Positions 17,755 through 26,425 are shown, numbered from the stretch's first letter. The stretch is 55,737 nt of DNA from an uncultured Caulobacterales bacterium (GCA_903900155.1 CAIUMD010000059.1:1-55737); one strand, 5' to 3'. Notes: generated by a model from the letters alone, not told the origin. Made by a program: numbers and translations.

Positions 17755-19145
17755 GGTTGGCGCGGAGCCTGCGCCGCACTGGCCATTGACGGCGGCGCGG
17801 GCTCGACGGCGCCGGGTCGCGTGCGTTCGGCCGGAACCGCAAGGCTCGCGCGGAGGCCGCCGGCCATGCTTGATGCTAGGTCGAGCGTCAGCCCCGCCCG
17901 GCGTGCCGCCAGGTCGACGATCGAGAGGCCAAGGCCACTGCCGACGCCCGTATGAGCCCGTCCACGATAGAAGCGCTCACGCAGCCTGGGGAGCTCGTCC
18001 GCTGCCGCGCCGGGTCCATCGTCCTCGACGATCACGACCCCACCGGCCTCGGTCGCCTCGACCCGGCAGGTCACGCGGTGGGCCGCGTACTGCAGGGCGT
18101 TCTCGATCAGGTTGCGGAACGCGGCGCGGAACAGCTCGGCGCTGATGAAAATTTCCGTGGAGGACGGCTGGATCACGAGGTGCAGCCCGCGGTCACGGCG
18201 AACGGGTTCTAGCTCGGCGCCGATCTGGGCGAGGCTGGCATCCACGTCGATCCAGGCGGCGTCACTCGCCGCGTTCTCTCGGGCATCGTGGCGCGCCATC
18301 TCAAGGAGTTGGTTCACCAAACGCGACGTGCGATCGACAGAGACCGCGATCTGGCTGAGCGCGCCAAACCGTACCGCCGGGTCTGTCGTCGCCAGGGCGA
18401 TCTGGGCCTGGGTCTTGAGCCCTGCCAGCGGCGTCTTCAGCTCGTGTGCGGCGCTGGCGGTAAGGTGGCGTTCACGCTCCCGGGCGGCCGCAAGACGCTC
18501 AAAAAGGCTGTTGAGGGCCCCGATCATCGGGCGCAGTTCGTCAGCCGCGCCGATCTCATGGATCGGCGAAAGGTCCGCCGCCGGGCGACGCGCCAGGGTG
18601 TCGGCGATACGGCGTAGAGGTGCGTGGCCGCGCTCGACGACCAGCCAGATCAATCCGGCAAGCGCGAACACGCCAGCGGCCGCGGGCAGCAGCAGTCCGG
18701 TGATCACCTGCCGCACCAGATTTCGCCGGACCTTGAGGTTGTCCCCCACCATCACCTGCAGCCCAGCCTCGGGGCGCGGGATGGTATAGACGCGCCAGGT
18801 TTCTCCCTGCACCACGGTTTCCGAAAACCCCTCGCGGATCTGGCTCAGGCGCTCCGCCGGTGCGCCGCTGGAACGGGCGACGAGCCGTCCCTCCAGGGAC
18901 CAGATCTGGCAGGAGAGCTGGTGGCTGTATCCTCCTGCCACGGCGGGTATCCTGACCTCCGGCGCGGATACGGTGCCGCTGGCCGCCAGCGACGAGACCA
19001 TGCGCGCCGCCTCCACCAGGCGGGCGTCCAGGACGCGCTCGACGTCCCTCTGTGTGCGGATATAGGCCCACCCGGCGGCGACCGCCCAAACGAGCGTGGT
19101 GATGGCGAGCAGGGCGACGAAGAGACGGGTGCGAAGCGAATTCAT
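17751..19145 (-). CDS. Sensor histidine kinase (QseC-like)
   Basis: 464-residue inner-membrane kinase. Helix 1 covers about residues 8-28, a periplasmic sensor of about 120 residues contains one Cys (HQLSCQIW), and helix 2 lies near 150-170 (GLLLPAAAGVFALAGLIWLVV in part). HAMP, the dimer box ASAAHELKTPLAGLK, the N-box LFRAAFRNLIENALQYA and G-boxes VEDDGPG and GSGLGLSIV follow. Start ATG 19145 overlaps the response-regulator stop by four bases. It is paired with the regulator and faces the thiol-redox genes. The signal is unknown, possibly periplasmic metal or redox state. Confidence 0.92.
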   Translation of the reverse strand: MNSLRTRLFVALLAITTLVWAVAAGWAYIRTQRDVERVLDARLVEAARMVSSLAASGTVSAPEVRIPAVAGGYSHQLSCQIWSLEGRLVARSSGAPAERLSQIREGFSETVVQGETWRVYTIPRPEAGLQVMVGDNLKVRRNLVRQVITGLLLPAAAGVFALAGLIWLVVERGHAPLRRIADTLARRPAADLSPIHEIGAADELRPMIGALNSLFERLAAARERERHLTASAAHELKTPLAGLKTQAQIALATTDPAVRFGALSQIAVSVDRTSRLVNQLLEMARHDARENAASDAAWIDVDASLAQIGAELEPVRRDRGLHLVIQPSSTEIFISAELFRAAFRNLIENALQYAAHRVTCRVEATEAGGVVIVEDDGPGAAADELPRLRERFYRGRAHTGVGSGLGLSIVDLAARRAGLTLDLASSMAGGLRASLAVPAERTRPGAVEPAPPSMASAAQAPRQP

Positions 19146-19807
19146 CGCCCGCGCGTCCCCAGCCGGTAGCCGACGCCGCGCAGGGTCTCCACGACCGACC
19201 TGCCGAGCTTGGCGCGAAGGCGGTGAATGTGGACCTCGACGGCGTTGCTCTCGACCTCGGTGTCCCAGCCGTACAGACGGTCCTCGATCTGGACCCGAGA
19301 CAGGACAGCGCCAGGCCGTTCCATCAGGGCGTGGAGTACGGCGAATTCGCGTCGCGACACCGGCACATCGACACCGTCCTTGCTGACGCACCTCTGCGCC
19401 GGGTCCAGCACCAGATCGTTCCAGGTCAGGTGCGGGCTGGATCGGCCGGTGGACCGCCGCGCAATGGCCCGAACGCGGGCGGCCAACTCGTCGAGATCGA
19501 AGGGCTTGCCCAGGTAGTCGTCCGCCCCGGCGTCCAGGCCCTCGATGCGATCGGAGACGGTGTCTCGGGCAGTCAGCAGGATGACCGACGGCGCGGGCTC
19601 GCAGGCGCGGATGTCCGGGAGGAGGTCCAGGCCGGAACCATCGGGCAGCATCCAGTCCAGCACGACGGCGCTGAACACCCCGGTGCGCAGCGCGGCGCGC
19701 GCCTCCTCCAGGGTGGCGGCGGCATCGGCCATGAACCCGTGCAGGCCGAGCCCGACCTGTAGGCCGTTCATCAGAACCGGGTCGTCCTCGACCACCAGAA
19801 TGCGCAT
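19142..19807 (-). CDS. OmpR-family response regulator (QseB/PmrA-like)
   Basis: 221-residue two-domain regulator. The receiver has acidic VEDDP, phosphoacceptor Asp51 (VLDWMLPDGSG), LLTARD and Lys101 (GKPFD). The C-terminal winged helix has VSRREFAVLHALMERPGAVLS and ESNAVEVHIHRLRAKLG. It is divergent from the dsbD-like gene, and the 102-base gap contains a direct-repeat site of the kind PmrA/QseB proteins bind. Autoregulation and control of the redox operon are therefore likely. Confidence 0.93.
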   Translation of the reverse strand: MRILVVEDDPVLMNGLQVGLGLHGFMADAAATLEEARAALRTGVFSAVVLDWMLPDGSGLDLLPDIRACEPAPSVILLTARDTVSDRIEGLDAGADDYLGKPFDLDELAARVRAIARRSTGRSSPHLTWNDLVLDPAQRCVSKDGVDVPVSRREFAVLHALMERPGAVLSRVQIEDRLYGWDTEVESNAVEVHIHRLRAKLGRSVVETLRGVGYRLGTRGR

Positions 19808-19845
19808 GACCTGCCTCGTCCAATAGCCACGGGTGCGTGCGCCGA

Positions 19846-19862
19846 CTTAAGCCTGCCTTAAG
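19846..19862. promoter_or_regulatory. CTTAAG-N5-CTTAAG response-regulator box
   Basis: Two identical copies of CTTAAG (19846-19851 and 19857-19862) separated by five bases, one helical turn apart. This equals the PmrA-type consensus YTTAAK-N5-YTTAAK bound by QseB/PmrA-class OmpR regulators. It lies between the divergent regulator gene and the dsbD-like gene, 39 and 47 bases from their respective starts. Confidence 0.75.
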
Positions 19863-19909
19863 CTCGCGCCCCGACTTGGCCCGCCTCTTCCACATCGTGG
19901 CGGTCCATC

Positions 19910-21760
19910 TTGCAGCGTCTGCTCCTCCTTCTTGCCCTTTTGTCGACATTCCTGGCGCCCGCCGCGTGGGCCGCGCCGTCGCTTGACGACCGCTTCCAGC
20001 TCAAGACCCAGACACTGGCCGACGGAAGCGTGCGCCTGGACTGGACCATTGGGAAAGGCGCCTACCTCTACCGCGACCATGTCGCGGTGACGTCTGGCGC
20101 GCCGCCGCGCGCCCTGGCGGTGAGCCGCTCGAAAGGTGAGATCAAGGAGGATCCCGGTTTCGGGACCGTGGAGATCTGGCGTGGTCAGGGCCAGGCGACC
20201 GTCATGGCCGACGTTCTGCGCGCCGCCGGCTCGCCGCGAGAACTCGCGGTAACTTACCAGGGGTGCGAGGAGGACTCGATCTGCTATCCTCCCGTCACCA
20301 AGACCGTCAGCGTGCAACCCGCTGCGGACATCCGAACCGGCTCCTCGCCCTGGCCGTTCGATGCGCCCGTGGCGGCGCCGGCTTCGGCGCAACCTGAGGC
20401 ATCTGCCTCTCCGGCTGCCGCCGTCGCTGTCCCGCAGATCGAGGTCACCGCGGATACCGGGCTCGTCTCTCGTCTGGCGGCGCGCGGCGGGACGGCCTTG
20501 GTCCTGCTGGCCTTCGCTGGCTTCGGGCTGCTGCTGGCTTTCACCCCCTGCGTCTTTCCCATGTATCCGATCCTCGCCGGCATCCTGGCGCGGGATGGCG
20601 AGCAGCTTTCGCCGCGGCGTGGCCTCAGCCTGTCGCTGGCTTATGTTCTCGCCATGGCGTCGGCTTTCGCGCTACTCGGCCTCGTGGCGGCTTGGTCGGG
20701 TGCGAACCTGCAGATGGTCCTCCAATCGCCCTACGCGATCGGCCTGCTGAGCGGCGCATTTGTGATCTTCGCCCTGTCGATGTTCGGCGCCTTCGAGCTG
20801 CAGTTGCCACAGTCGTGGGTCGCTAGGCTGTCGCGCAACCAGCCCAGCCAGGCCCGGCCGTCGCTCGCCTCGTCGGCCGCCCTCGGTTTCACCTCGGCGC
20901 TGATCGTTGGCCCCTGCGTGACCGCGCCGCTGGCCGGCGCGCTGATCTACATCGCCCAGACCGGCGACCTAGCGCTCGGCGCGGGCGCGCTGTTCGCCCT
21001 GGGCCTCGGCAAGGGCATCCCCTTGATCGCGATGGGCGTGCTCGGGCCGCGCGCGCTGCCCCGGGCGGGCCCCTGGATGGAGCGTGTGAAGCAGCTTTTC
21101 GGGGTCATGTTCCTGGCAACGGCGCTTTGGCTGGCTTCGCGCATCTTGCCGCCAGCCCTTACGCTGGCGATATCCGGCGGGCTGCTGCTCGCGAGCGCGG
21201 TGTTCCTCAAGGGGTTCGAGCGCTTGCCGCAGGGCGCCGGGGCGCCCGAGCGCATGGCCCAGGCGGCCAGCCTTCTGGGCGGGCTGTGGGGCGCAATCCT
21301 GCTGGTCGGCGCTGCCTCGGGCGCCGACGATCCGCTCCAGCCGCTTGGCCGGCTGGCGGCTACTCCGGCGCAAGCGGCGCCGCAGGGCGCGACCTTTTCG
21401 ACGGCCCGCAACCCCGCCGAGGTCGATGCCCTCGTCGCCGGTGCGGTCGCGGCCGGTGAGCCGGCCCTGGTCTATTTCTCCGCCGACTGGTGCGTGAGTT
21501 GTGACGTGATCGAGCGCCGGGTGTTCGACAACGCCGAGGTGCAGGCCCGCCTCTCGGGCTGGCGCCTGATCAAGGCCGACGTCACGGCCAACGACGCCGC
21601 CGCGCGGGCGCTGCTGACGCGGTTCTCGGCGGCTGGCCCTCCGACCATGGTCTTTCTCGATCACCAGGCGCGCGAGGTCGGCGGCGCGCGGCTGGTCGGC
21701 GATGTCGCCGCCCGAGACTTCCTCGCCAGCCTCGCCCAAGTCCAGGACCGCAGCACATGA
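19910..21760 (+). CDS. DsbD/ScsB-type transmembrane thiol:disulfide interchange protein
   Basis: 616-residue inner-membrane protein that carries cytoplasmic reducing power to periplasmic thiols. After a signal peptide (start TTG 19910) come the periplasmic nDsbD-like domain (Cys119/Cys125 in YQGCEEDSICYPP), eight helices with the paired membrane cysteines Cys214 (FTPCVFPMYP) and Cys336 (VGPCVTAP), and a C-terminal thioredoxin domain with WCVSC (Cys528/Cys531). Length and order match DsbD. The downstream TlpA- and DsbA-like genes suggest an Scs-like copper/oxidative stress set. Confidence 0.93.
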   Translation: MQRLLLLLALLSTFLAPAAWAAPSLDDRFQLKTQTLADGSVRLDWTIGKGAYLYRDHVAVTSGAPPRALAVSRSKGEIKEDPGFGTVEIWRGQGQATVMADVLRAAGSPRELAVTYQGCEEDSICYPPVTKTVSVQPAADIRTGSSPWPFDAPVAAPASAQPEASASPAAAVAVPQIEVTADTGLVSRLAARGGTALVLLAFAGFGLLLAFTPCVFPMYPILAGILARDGEQLSPRRGLSLSLAYVLAMASAFALLGLVAAWSGANLQMVLQSPYAIGLLSGAFVIFALSMFGAFELQLPQSWVARLSRNQPSQARPSLASSAALGFTSALIVGPCVTAPLAGALIYIAQTGDLALGAGALFALGLGKGIPLIAMGVLGPRALPRAGPWMERVKQLFGVMFLATALWLASRILPPALTLAISGGLLLASAVFLKGFERLPQGAGAPERMAQAASLLGGLWGAILLVGAASGADDPLQPLGRLAATPAQAAPQGATFSTARNPAEVDALVAGAVAAGEPALVYFSADWCVSCDVIERRVFDNAEVQARLSGWRLIKADVTANDAAARALLTRFSAAGPPTMVFLDHQAREVGGARLVGDVAARDFLASLAQVQDRST

Positions 21761-22554
21761 ACGGCTTCGCCATCGGCCCCCTCCTGTTCTCGGCCGAGCG
21801 GGTGGCGGTGATTCTCGCCATTGTCGTGGTGCTGGGCGCCGCCGAGATACTGTCGCGCCGCGTCGATCGGCGGTTCGGCCGCTGGAGCTATCTCGCTCTG
21901 GCCGCCGGCCTCATCGGCGCGCGCGCCGGACACGTGATCGAGAATCTGCAGAGTTTCTCTGAGACACCTTGGAGGGTCTTCGCCGTGTGGCAGGGTGGCT
22001 TCTCGCTTCCCTGGGCCGCCTTGCCGCTCGCCGCCGTCACCGTGCTTGCGCTGCGTCGGCCACGCCTGATCGCCTGGGGCGCGGGCGTCCTGGCGGCCGC
22101 CTTCCTGGTCTGGAACACCAGTCACCAGCTGACTACTAGCTCGGCGAAACCGCCCCTTCCCGACCTCATTCTCGCGTCGCTGAAAGGGCCGCCGGTACAG
22201 CTGTCCGCTACCGGAGGCCGTCCCACGGTGATCAATCTCTGGGCCACCTGGTGTCCACCCTGTCGCCGCGAGATGCCGGTGCTGGCGGCCGCGGCGAAGG
22301 CTAATCCCGACACGCGCTTCATCTTCGCCAACCAGGGCGAGGATGAAGCGAAGATCGCGGGCTATCTGGCCCGGCAAGGCCTGGTTCTGCCGAACGTCGT
22401 CCTCGACTCGGACCAGGCCGTGCCCCGGCACTACGGGACGCTGGGCATTCCGGTGACCCTTTTCGTACGCGCCGACGGAAGCCTGGCGGCCTCTCACATG
22501 GGCGAGATCTCGCCTGAACTGCTGCAAGCCAAGCTCGGCGCGTTGGCCCGCTAA
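21757..22554 (+). CDS. Lgt-like membrane domain fused to TlpA thioredoxin
   Basis: 265 residues. The first 125 or so form a membrane region whose GLIGARAGHVIENL and VWQGGFSLPWAAL resemble prolipoprotein diacylglyceryl transferase (Lgt), shortened and with only part of the Lgt core. The rest is a TlpA/ResA-like periplasmic thioredoxin with WCPPC (Cys166/Cys169) and the cis-Pro GIPVTLF. The likely role is a membrane-tethered reductase fed by the DsbD protein; the Lgt-like part may serve only as anchor. ATG 21757 overlaps the dsbD stop (ATGA). Confidence 0.88.
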   Translation: MNGFAIGPLLFSAERVAVILAIVVVLGAAEILSRRVDRRFGRWSYLALAAGLIGARAGHVIENLQSFSETPWRVFAVWQGGFSLPWAALPLAAVTVLALRRPRLIAWGAGVLAAAFLVWNTSHQLTTSSAKPPLPDLILASLKGPPVQLSATGGRPTVINLWATWCPPCRREMPVLAAAAKANPDTRFIFANQGEDEAKIAGYLARQGLVLPNVVLDSDQAVPRHYGTLGIPVTLFVRADGSLAASHMGEISPELLQAKLGALAR

Positions 22555-22575
22555 CCCCCCTGCACGGAGATATCG

Positions 22576-23214
22576 ATGAAACCGCAACGCGTTCTGGCCG
22601 TAGTCTCACTGTCGCTCGCCCTGACCGCCGGCGCCCTTCCGGCCGACGCGCAGGTCAGGCCCGTCCCCGCCGCGGTCGTCAGGACGCTGACGGCCAATCC
22701 AGGCGTACCCTTCGAAGGCGCAGCCCATGGCGACGTCACGGTCGTCGAATACCTCGACTACAACTGCCCCTACTGCAAGAAGATGCACCCTGAGATTCAG
22801 AGCCTGCTGAAGGCCGACCCGAAGGTCCGGGTGCTCTACAAGCAGTGGCCCGTATTCGGCGAAGTATCGGTTTATGCGGCCAGCGTCGCGCTCGCGGCCC
22901 AGTGGCAGGGCAAACATCTGGCCGTGCACAATGCCTTCATGACCGCGCCGGGCAAGCTCGATAGCCAGGTCAAGGTCCGTCAGCTCGCGAAAGACGCCGG
23001 CGTCGACCTTGCCCGTCTCGATAGGGATCTCGTCGGGCGCGCCCGCGAACTGGCGGCGATCCTAAAGCGGAGCGACGACGAGGCTCGGCTCCTGGGGCTG
23101 CAGGGCACGCCCGCCCTCGTTGTCGGCGACACTTTCGTTCCGGGCGGTATGTCCAGCGCCTCGCTGCAGCGGCTGGTGGCGCAGGAGCGCCAGGACGGCA
23201 GGGCTGCCCGATGA
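22576..23214 (+). CDS. DsbA-family thiol oxidoreductase (ScsC/Com1-like)
   Basis: 212-residue exported thioredoxin-fold protein. The signal peptide ends at PADAQ. Active site CPYC (Cys64/Cys67) lies in YLDYNCPYCKKMHPE and the cis-Pro loop in GLQGTPALVVGD. Com1/ScsC-type proteins act as oxidase or isomerase and bind copper in some species. It is the third gene of the redox operon, 21 bases after the TlpA fusion. With a DsbD reducer next door, an isomerase/reductase role is more likely than pure oxidation. Confidence 0.92.
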   Translation: MKPQRVLAVVSLSLALTAGALPADAQVRPVPAAVVRTLTANPGVPFEGAAHGDVTVVEYLDYNCPYCKKMHPEIQSLLKADPKVRVLYKQWPVFGEVSVYAASVALAAQWQGKHLAVHNAFMTAPGKLDSQVKVRQLAKDAGVDLARLDRDLVGRARELAAILKRSDDEARLLGLQGTPALVVGDTFVPGGMSSASLQRLVAQERQDGRAAR

Positions 23215-23238
23215 GGGGTCAGTCGGGGCGCGGGCTTA

Positions 23239-24019
23239 GAGCCTGACCCGTTTTGACGGAATCGGGATTCCCAAATCGGGGGTGATTTGATTCAACATCC
23301 AGGCTGGGGAGGAGGCCAGCCTGGATGACAGCTCCCTATTCTATTGACCTTCGCGAGCGGGCGCTGGCGCGCAAGGCGGCGGGCGAGACCAACCGCGAGA
23401 TCGCCGCGGCGCTGCGGATCAGTCCCTCGTGCGTCTGCAAGTGGACCAAGCGCCGGCGTGAGACGGGGTCCTTGGCTCCGGCCCAGATCGGCGGCTACAA
23501 GCCGCGGACGCTCTCGGGCGAGTGCGCTGACTGGCTGCGCGCGCGCGTCGCCTCGGGGCCGGTGACGCTGCGGGGCCTGACCGCGGAGTTGGCCGAGCGG
23601 GGCATAAAGACCCAGCCGCGGGCGGTGTGGGTGTTCCTTCACGCTGAAGGGCTGAGCTTCAAAAAAAACTCTGCTGCCCCAGGAGCAGACACGCCCTGAC
23701 GTGGCGCGCCGACGCGCGCGCTGGAAGGCCCATCAGAGCCGGATCGCACCCGACCGCTGGTGTTCCTCGACGAGACCTGGGTGAAGACCAACATGGCGCC
23801 TCTGCGAGGCTGGGGGCCCCGCGGCCGAAGGCTCAAGGCCTATGCGCCCTACGGCCACTGGAAGACCCTCACCTTCATCGCCGCCCTGCGCCATAATCGG
23901 ATCGACGCGCCCTGGGTGGTCGATGGTCCGATCAACGGCGAGCTCTTCCTGCTCTATGTCGAAAAGGTCCTCGCCCCGACGCTCTCGCCAGGCGACGTGG
24001 TGGTGCTGGACAACCTGGG
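23239..24019 (+). mobile_element. IS630-family element, right part missing
   Basis: The left end begins near GAGCCTGACCCGTTTTGACG just after a TA dinucleotide, the target preferred by IS630 elements. The transposase remnant spans 23325 to about 24019. At about 24020 the sequence switches abruptly from IS630 to IS3-type coding sequence, so the right inverted repeat and the end of the transposase are lost. Confidence 0.8.
23325..24019 (+). pseudogene. IS630 transposase, frameshifted and truncated
   Basis: The N-terminal helix-turn-helix part (IDLRERALARKAAGETNREI, CVCKWTKRRRETG) reads well to an A8 run at about 23661-23668. There one extra A moves the natural frame (KKTLLPQEQTRPDVARRR) out of phase, giving a stop at 23697-23699. 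A second single-base loss near 23755 restores the first frame at VFLDETWV. The DDE residues VFLDETW and VVLDN are present, but the catalytic Glu (NPIEQ region) is gone because the gene is cut at about 24019. It cannot make active transposase unless frames are corrected, and even then lacks the third acidic residue. Confidence 0.88.
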
Positions 24020-24648
24020 CAAGCTGAAGCGGATGCTGGCCGACGCCATGCTCGACAACGTCGCGCTGAAGGATCTGCTGGGAAAAAAGTGGTGACGCCC
24101 GCCGCGCATCGGGAGGCTGCCATGTATCTGCAGTCGACCTACCAGATGAGCGAGCGGCGGGCGTGCCGGGTGATCGGGTCGGATCGGGCGAGCGTGCGCT
24201 ACCAGGCGACGCGGCCGAACGATGGAGCGCTGCGCGAGCGGTTGAAGGCGCTGGCCCAGGAGCGGCGGCGCTTCGGCTACCGCCGGCTGCATGTGCTGCT
24301 GCGGCGCGAGGGCGAGGTGGTGAACAAGAAGCGGGTGCAGCGGATCTACCGCGAGGAACGGCTGACGGTGCGCCGCCGCGGCGGTCGCAAGCGCGCCATC
24401 GGCACGCGTCGGCCGATCGAGACGCCGCTGGCCGCCAACCAGCGCTGGAGCCTGGACTTCGTCTCCGACCAGATGACCGACGGCCGGCGCTTCCGCATCC
24501 TGACGGTGATCGACAACTGCACGCGCGAGTGCCTGGCCCTGGTGGCCGACACCTCGCTGTCGGGACGCAGGGTGGCCCGCGAGCTGGACGCCATCATCGC
24601 TCAGCGCGGACGCCCGGACATGATCGTCAGCGACAACGGCACGGAGTA
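24020..24648 (+). mobile_element. IS3-family element fragment, both ends missing
   Basis: It begins mid-way in OrfA, at the typical OrfA tail KLKRMLADAMLDNVALKDLL then GKKW and a stop at 24093-24095. It continues through OrfB and stops abruptly after SDNGTE at about 24648. No terminal inverted repeats are visible. The two junctions (about 24020 and 24648) show that IS-related deletions or recombination shaped this site. Confidence 0.8.
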
Positions 24649-24649
24649 A
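24089..24649 (+). pseudogene. IS3-family transposase OrfB, C-terminally truncated
   Basis: 186 residues of an IS3/IS407-type OrfB: the HTH_21 region (RRFGYRRLHVLLRREG, VNKKRVQRIYRE), then the rve integrase core with the first Asp in NQRWSLDFVSDQMTDGRR and the second in IVSDNGTE. Translation meets a stop created at the junction directly after GTE, so the third catalytic acid (Glu) and about 90 residues are lost. In the intact family it is expressed by frameshifting from OrfA. Confidence 0.88.
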
Positions 24650-24671
24650 GTGGGCCTTATCGAGGGTTTCT

Positions 24672-25094
24672 GTGCTGTCTTCACTGCGCCTAGTTTCCGT
24701 GCGGAACGCGCTGGTCATCCTTTTGATGGCCCTTAGCGCAGTCGTCGCTGTGCAACGGTCGCAGTCGACGATCAACGATATTCAGCACGCATCGTCGATC
24801 GACCATCCGGCGCCCGTTTCTGAGCTCAAGTTCACAAGCGCTCTGGACGATCACGGCTTGAGTGCTGATCGCGCCGATCAGGATAGCGAAGAAGACCGCT
24901 CCGGTGACCACGACCCCGCGTCGCACCACCACCACGCGGAGGGTCCGCAAGTGGCGCACGTCGCGACGGCGACGCTCGAGCCGGTCGTGCAGATGCGATC
25001 TGCAGCAATGTTCGCCGAAGCGAATGACGGCGCGCCTCGCTTCCTAACCTTTGGCCTGAAACGGCCTCCCAAAGCTCGAAGCAACCCAGCCTAA
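24672..25094 (+). CDS. His-rich exported small protein upstream of czcC remnant
   Basis: 140 residues from GTG 24672 with one N-terminal hydrophobic helix and a polar, acidic, His-rich middle (DHDPASHHHHAEG) suited to binding Zn, Co or Cd. It ends 50 bases before the CzcC-like gene. Small His-rich proteins often precede czcCBA operons (CzcI-like). This name is positional, not based on sequence identity. The 5' flank is the IS3 fragment, so the native promoter may be lost. Confidence 0.6.
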   Translation: MLSSLRLVSVRNALVILLMALSAVVAVQRSQSTINDIQHASSIDHPAPVSELKFTSALDDHGLSADRADQDSEEDRSGDHDPASHHHHAEGPQVAHVATATLEPVVQMRSAAMFAEANDGAPRFLTFGLKRPPKARSNPA

Positions 25095-25144
25095 GCAGCG
25101 CGGTGATCCGGCCGCGCGCCTGATCAACAACTTCGAGAAATCTC

Positions 25145-26425
25145 ATGCCCAAATTTCGTGTAGGTCGCGCATTTGCGCGGCCGGGCTTGGCGTTGGCCGC
25201 GAGCCTAGCTCTGTCCTTGACGGGCGAATCCGCGGCATTCGCACAGCCATCTCCATCTCCATCTCCATCTCCATCTCCATCTCCTGCGGCCGGGCCCAAC
25301 CTGGACCTTGCCGAGGCGCTTTCCTTGGCCAGCGCTGCCGATCCGGCGGTGTCAGGCTGGCAAGCGCGTCTTGCCGCGGCCGAGGCGAACATCCGTCAGG
25401 CCGGGGTGAAGCCGAACCCGTCGCTCGGGCTTGAGACGGAAAACTTCGCCGGCAGCGGCCCCTATTCCATGCTCCGTGGTAGCGAGACGACAATAAGCTA
25501 TCAGCAGCTTCTGGAGCGGGGCGCTAAACGCGAAGCGCGCGTGGGCGTCGCCCGCGCAAGCGCCGAGGTTGCCCGCCGACGCCGCGACGTACGCCGGCTC
25601 GATCTCCTCCGCGACGTTCAGGCGGCCTATGCCGAGGCGCTTGCCGCGGACGCGAACCTATTGATAGCCGAGGCCCGCCTTATTGCCTCACTTAGTGCCA
25701 AGACCGATGTTGATCGGCGCGTGCGCGCAGCACGCGACCCGCTCTTCGCCGGGTCGCGCGCCGAAACGACAGCAGCGCAGGCCGAAGTCGATCGAGATCA
25801 GGCCCGGATCGGGGCGCAGAACGCCCGCGCAGTCCTTGCCCGATTCTGGGGCGGCTCGGCAAAATTCACGCTCAACCTGGAGAGCTTCTTCTCCGTCACG
25901 CCACCGGGCCTTCCTGGCTCGGTCGCCAAAGAGGATCTGGCGCTGCTGGAGGCCGAGCGCGACGTGGCCTCCGCAAACGTCCGGGTCGAGCAATCCCGCA
26001 CGGTCGTGGACCCTACAGTCCGGGCAGGCGTGCGCTATTTCGGCGATGGCAGCGATGTGGCCTTTGTGGTCGGCGGGACAATCGCCGCCATCGTCCGCCG
26101 CGGTTCCGGCACGGCCACGGCCACCACGACCTTGCAGGTGGGCGATCTGGAGCTGGACCTCCTGGCGCGCGCGGCCAAGCGGGGCGCTCGGCGCATCGAG
26201 TTGCTCAACAAGGAGTTCCAACTCCTCGAATACTTCATGCGCCATGCTGGCCAAGTCGTGACGCGCACCATGCTGCTGGAGGCCGCGTGGGACTACAGCT
26301 TCGATCCCGGCACCAATGTCATAGACGTCCATGTGAGCCGGCTCCGCGGCAAACTGGAGCATGGGGACGAACCGCCGCTGCTGCACACGGTTCGCGGCGC
26401 CGGTTACCAGCTTGACGCGCGTTAG
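25145..26425 (+). pseudogene. Chimera: CzcC-like outer-membrane efflux protein fused to response-regulator DNA-binding domain
   Basis: A single 426-residue frame. Residues 1 to about 312 are a TolC/CzcC outer-membrane factor: signal peptide, Pro-Ser repeat, LDLAEALSLASAADPAVSGW, VKPNPSLGLETENF, SYQQLLERGAKREARV. After FVVGGTIAAIV the frame passes into the linker and winged helix of an OmpR-type regulator (LQVGDLELDLLARAAKR, LLNKEFQLLEYFMRHAGQVV, NVIDVHVSRLRGKLEHG). The CzcC C-terminus, any czcB/czcA and the whole receiver domain are missing, consistent with an internal deletion of a czcCBA-czcRS locus. If exported it could not bind DNA, so it is probably non-functional. Confidence 0.85.
25247..25282 (+). 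repeat. Hexanucleotide repeat CCATCT x6
   Basis: Six exact tandem copies of CCATCT encode alternating Pro-Ser just after the CzcC-like signal peptide. As the unit is six bases, slippage would change linker length by two residues without breaking the frame. Confidence 0.95.

Noticed and set aside
17751..19949. 732-residue extension of the QseC-like kinase
   Set aside because: The added N-terminal part is a shadow of the response regulator on the same strand; ATG 19145 gives a proper membrane helix start and the usual ATGA overlap.
23325..24095. Programmed -1 frameshift at the A8 run of the IS630 transposase
   Set aside because: The conserved downstream frame is reached by skipping one base (+1), not by re-reading one, and a second indel near 23755 undoes it; mutation is simpler.
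25230..25290. CRISPR-like repeat
   Set aside because: The repeat is a short coding hexamer without spacers.
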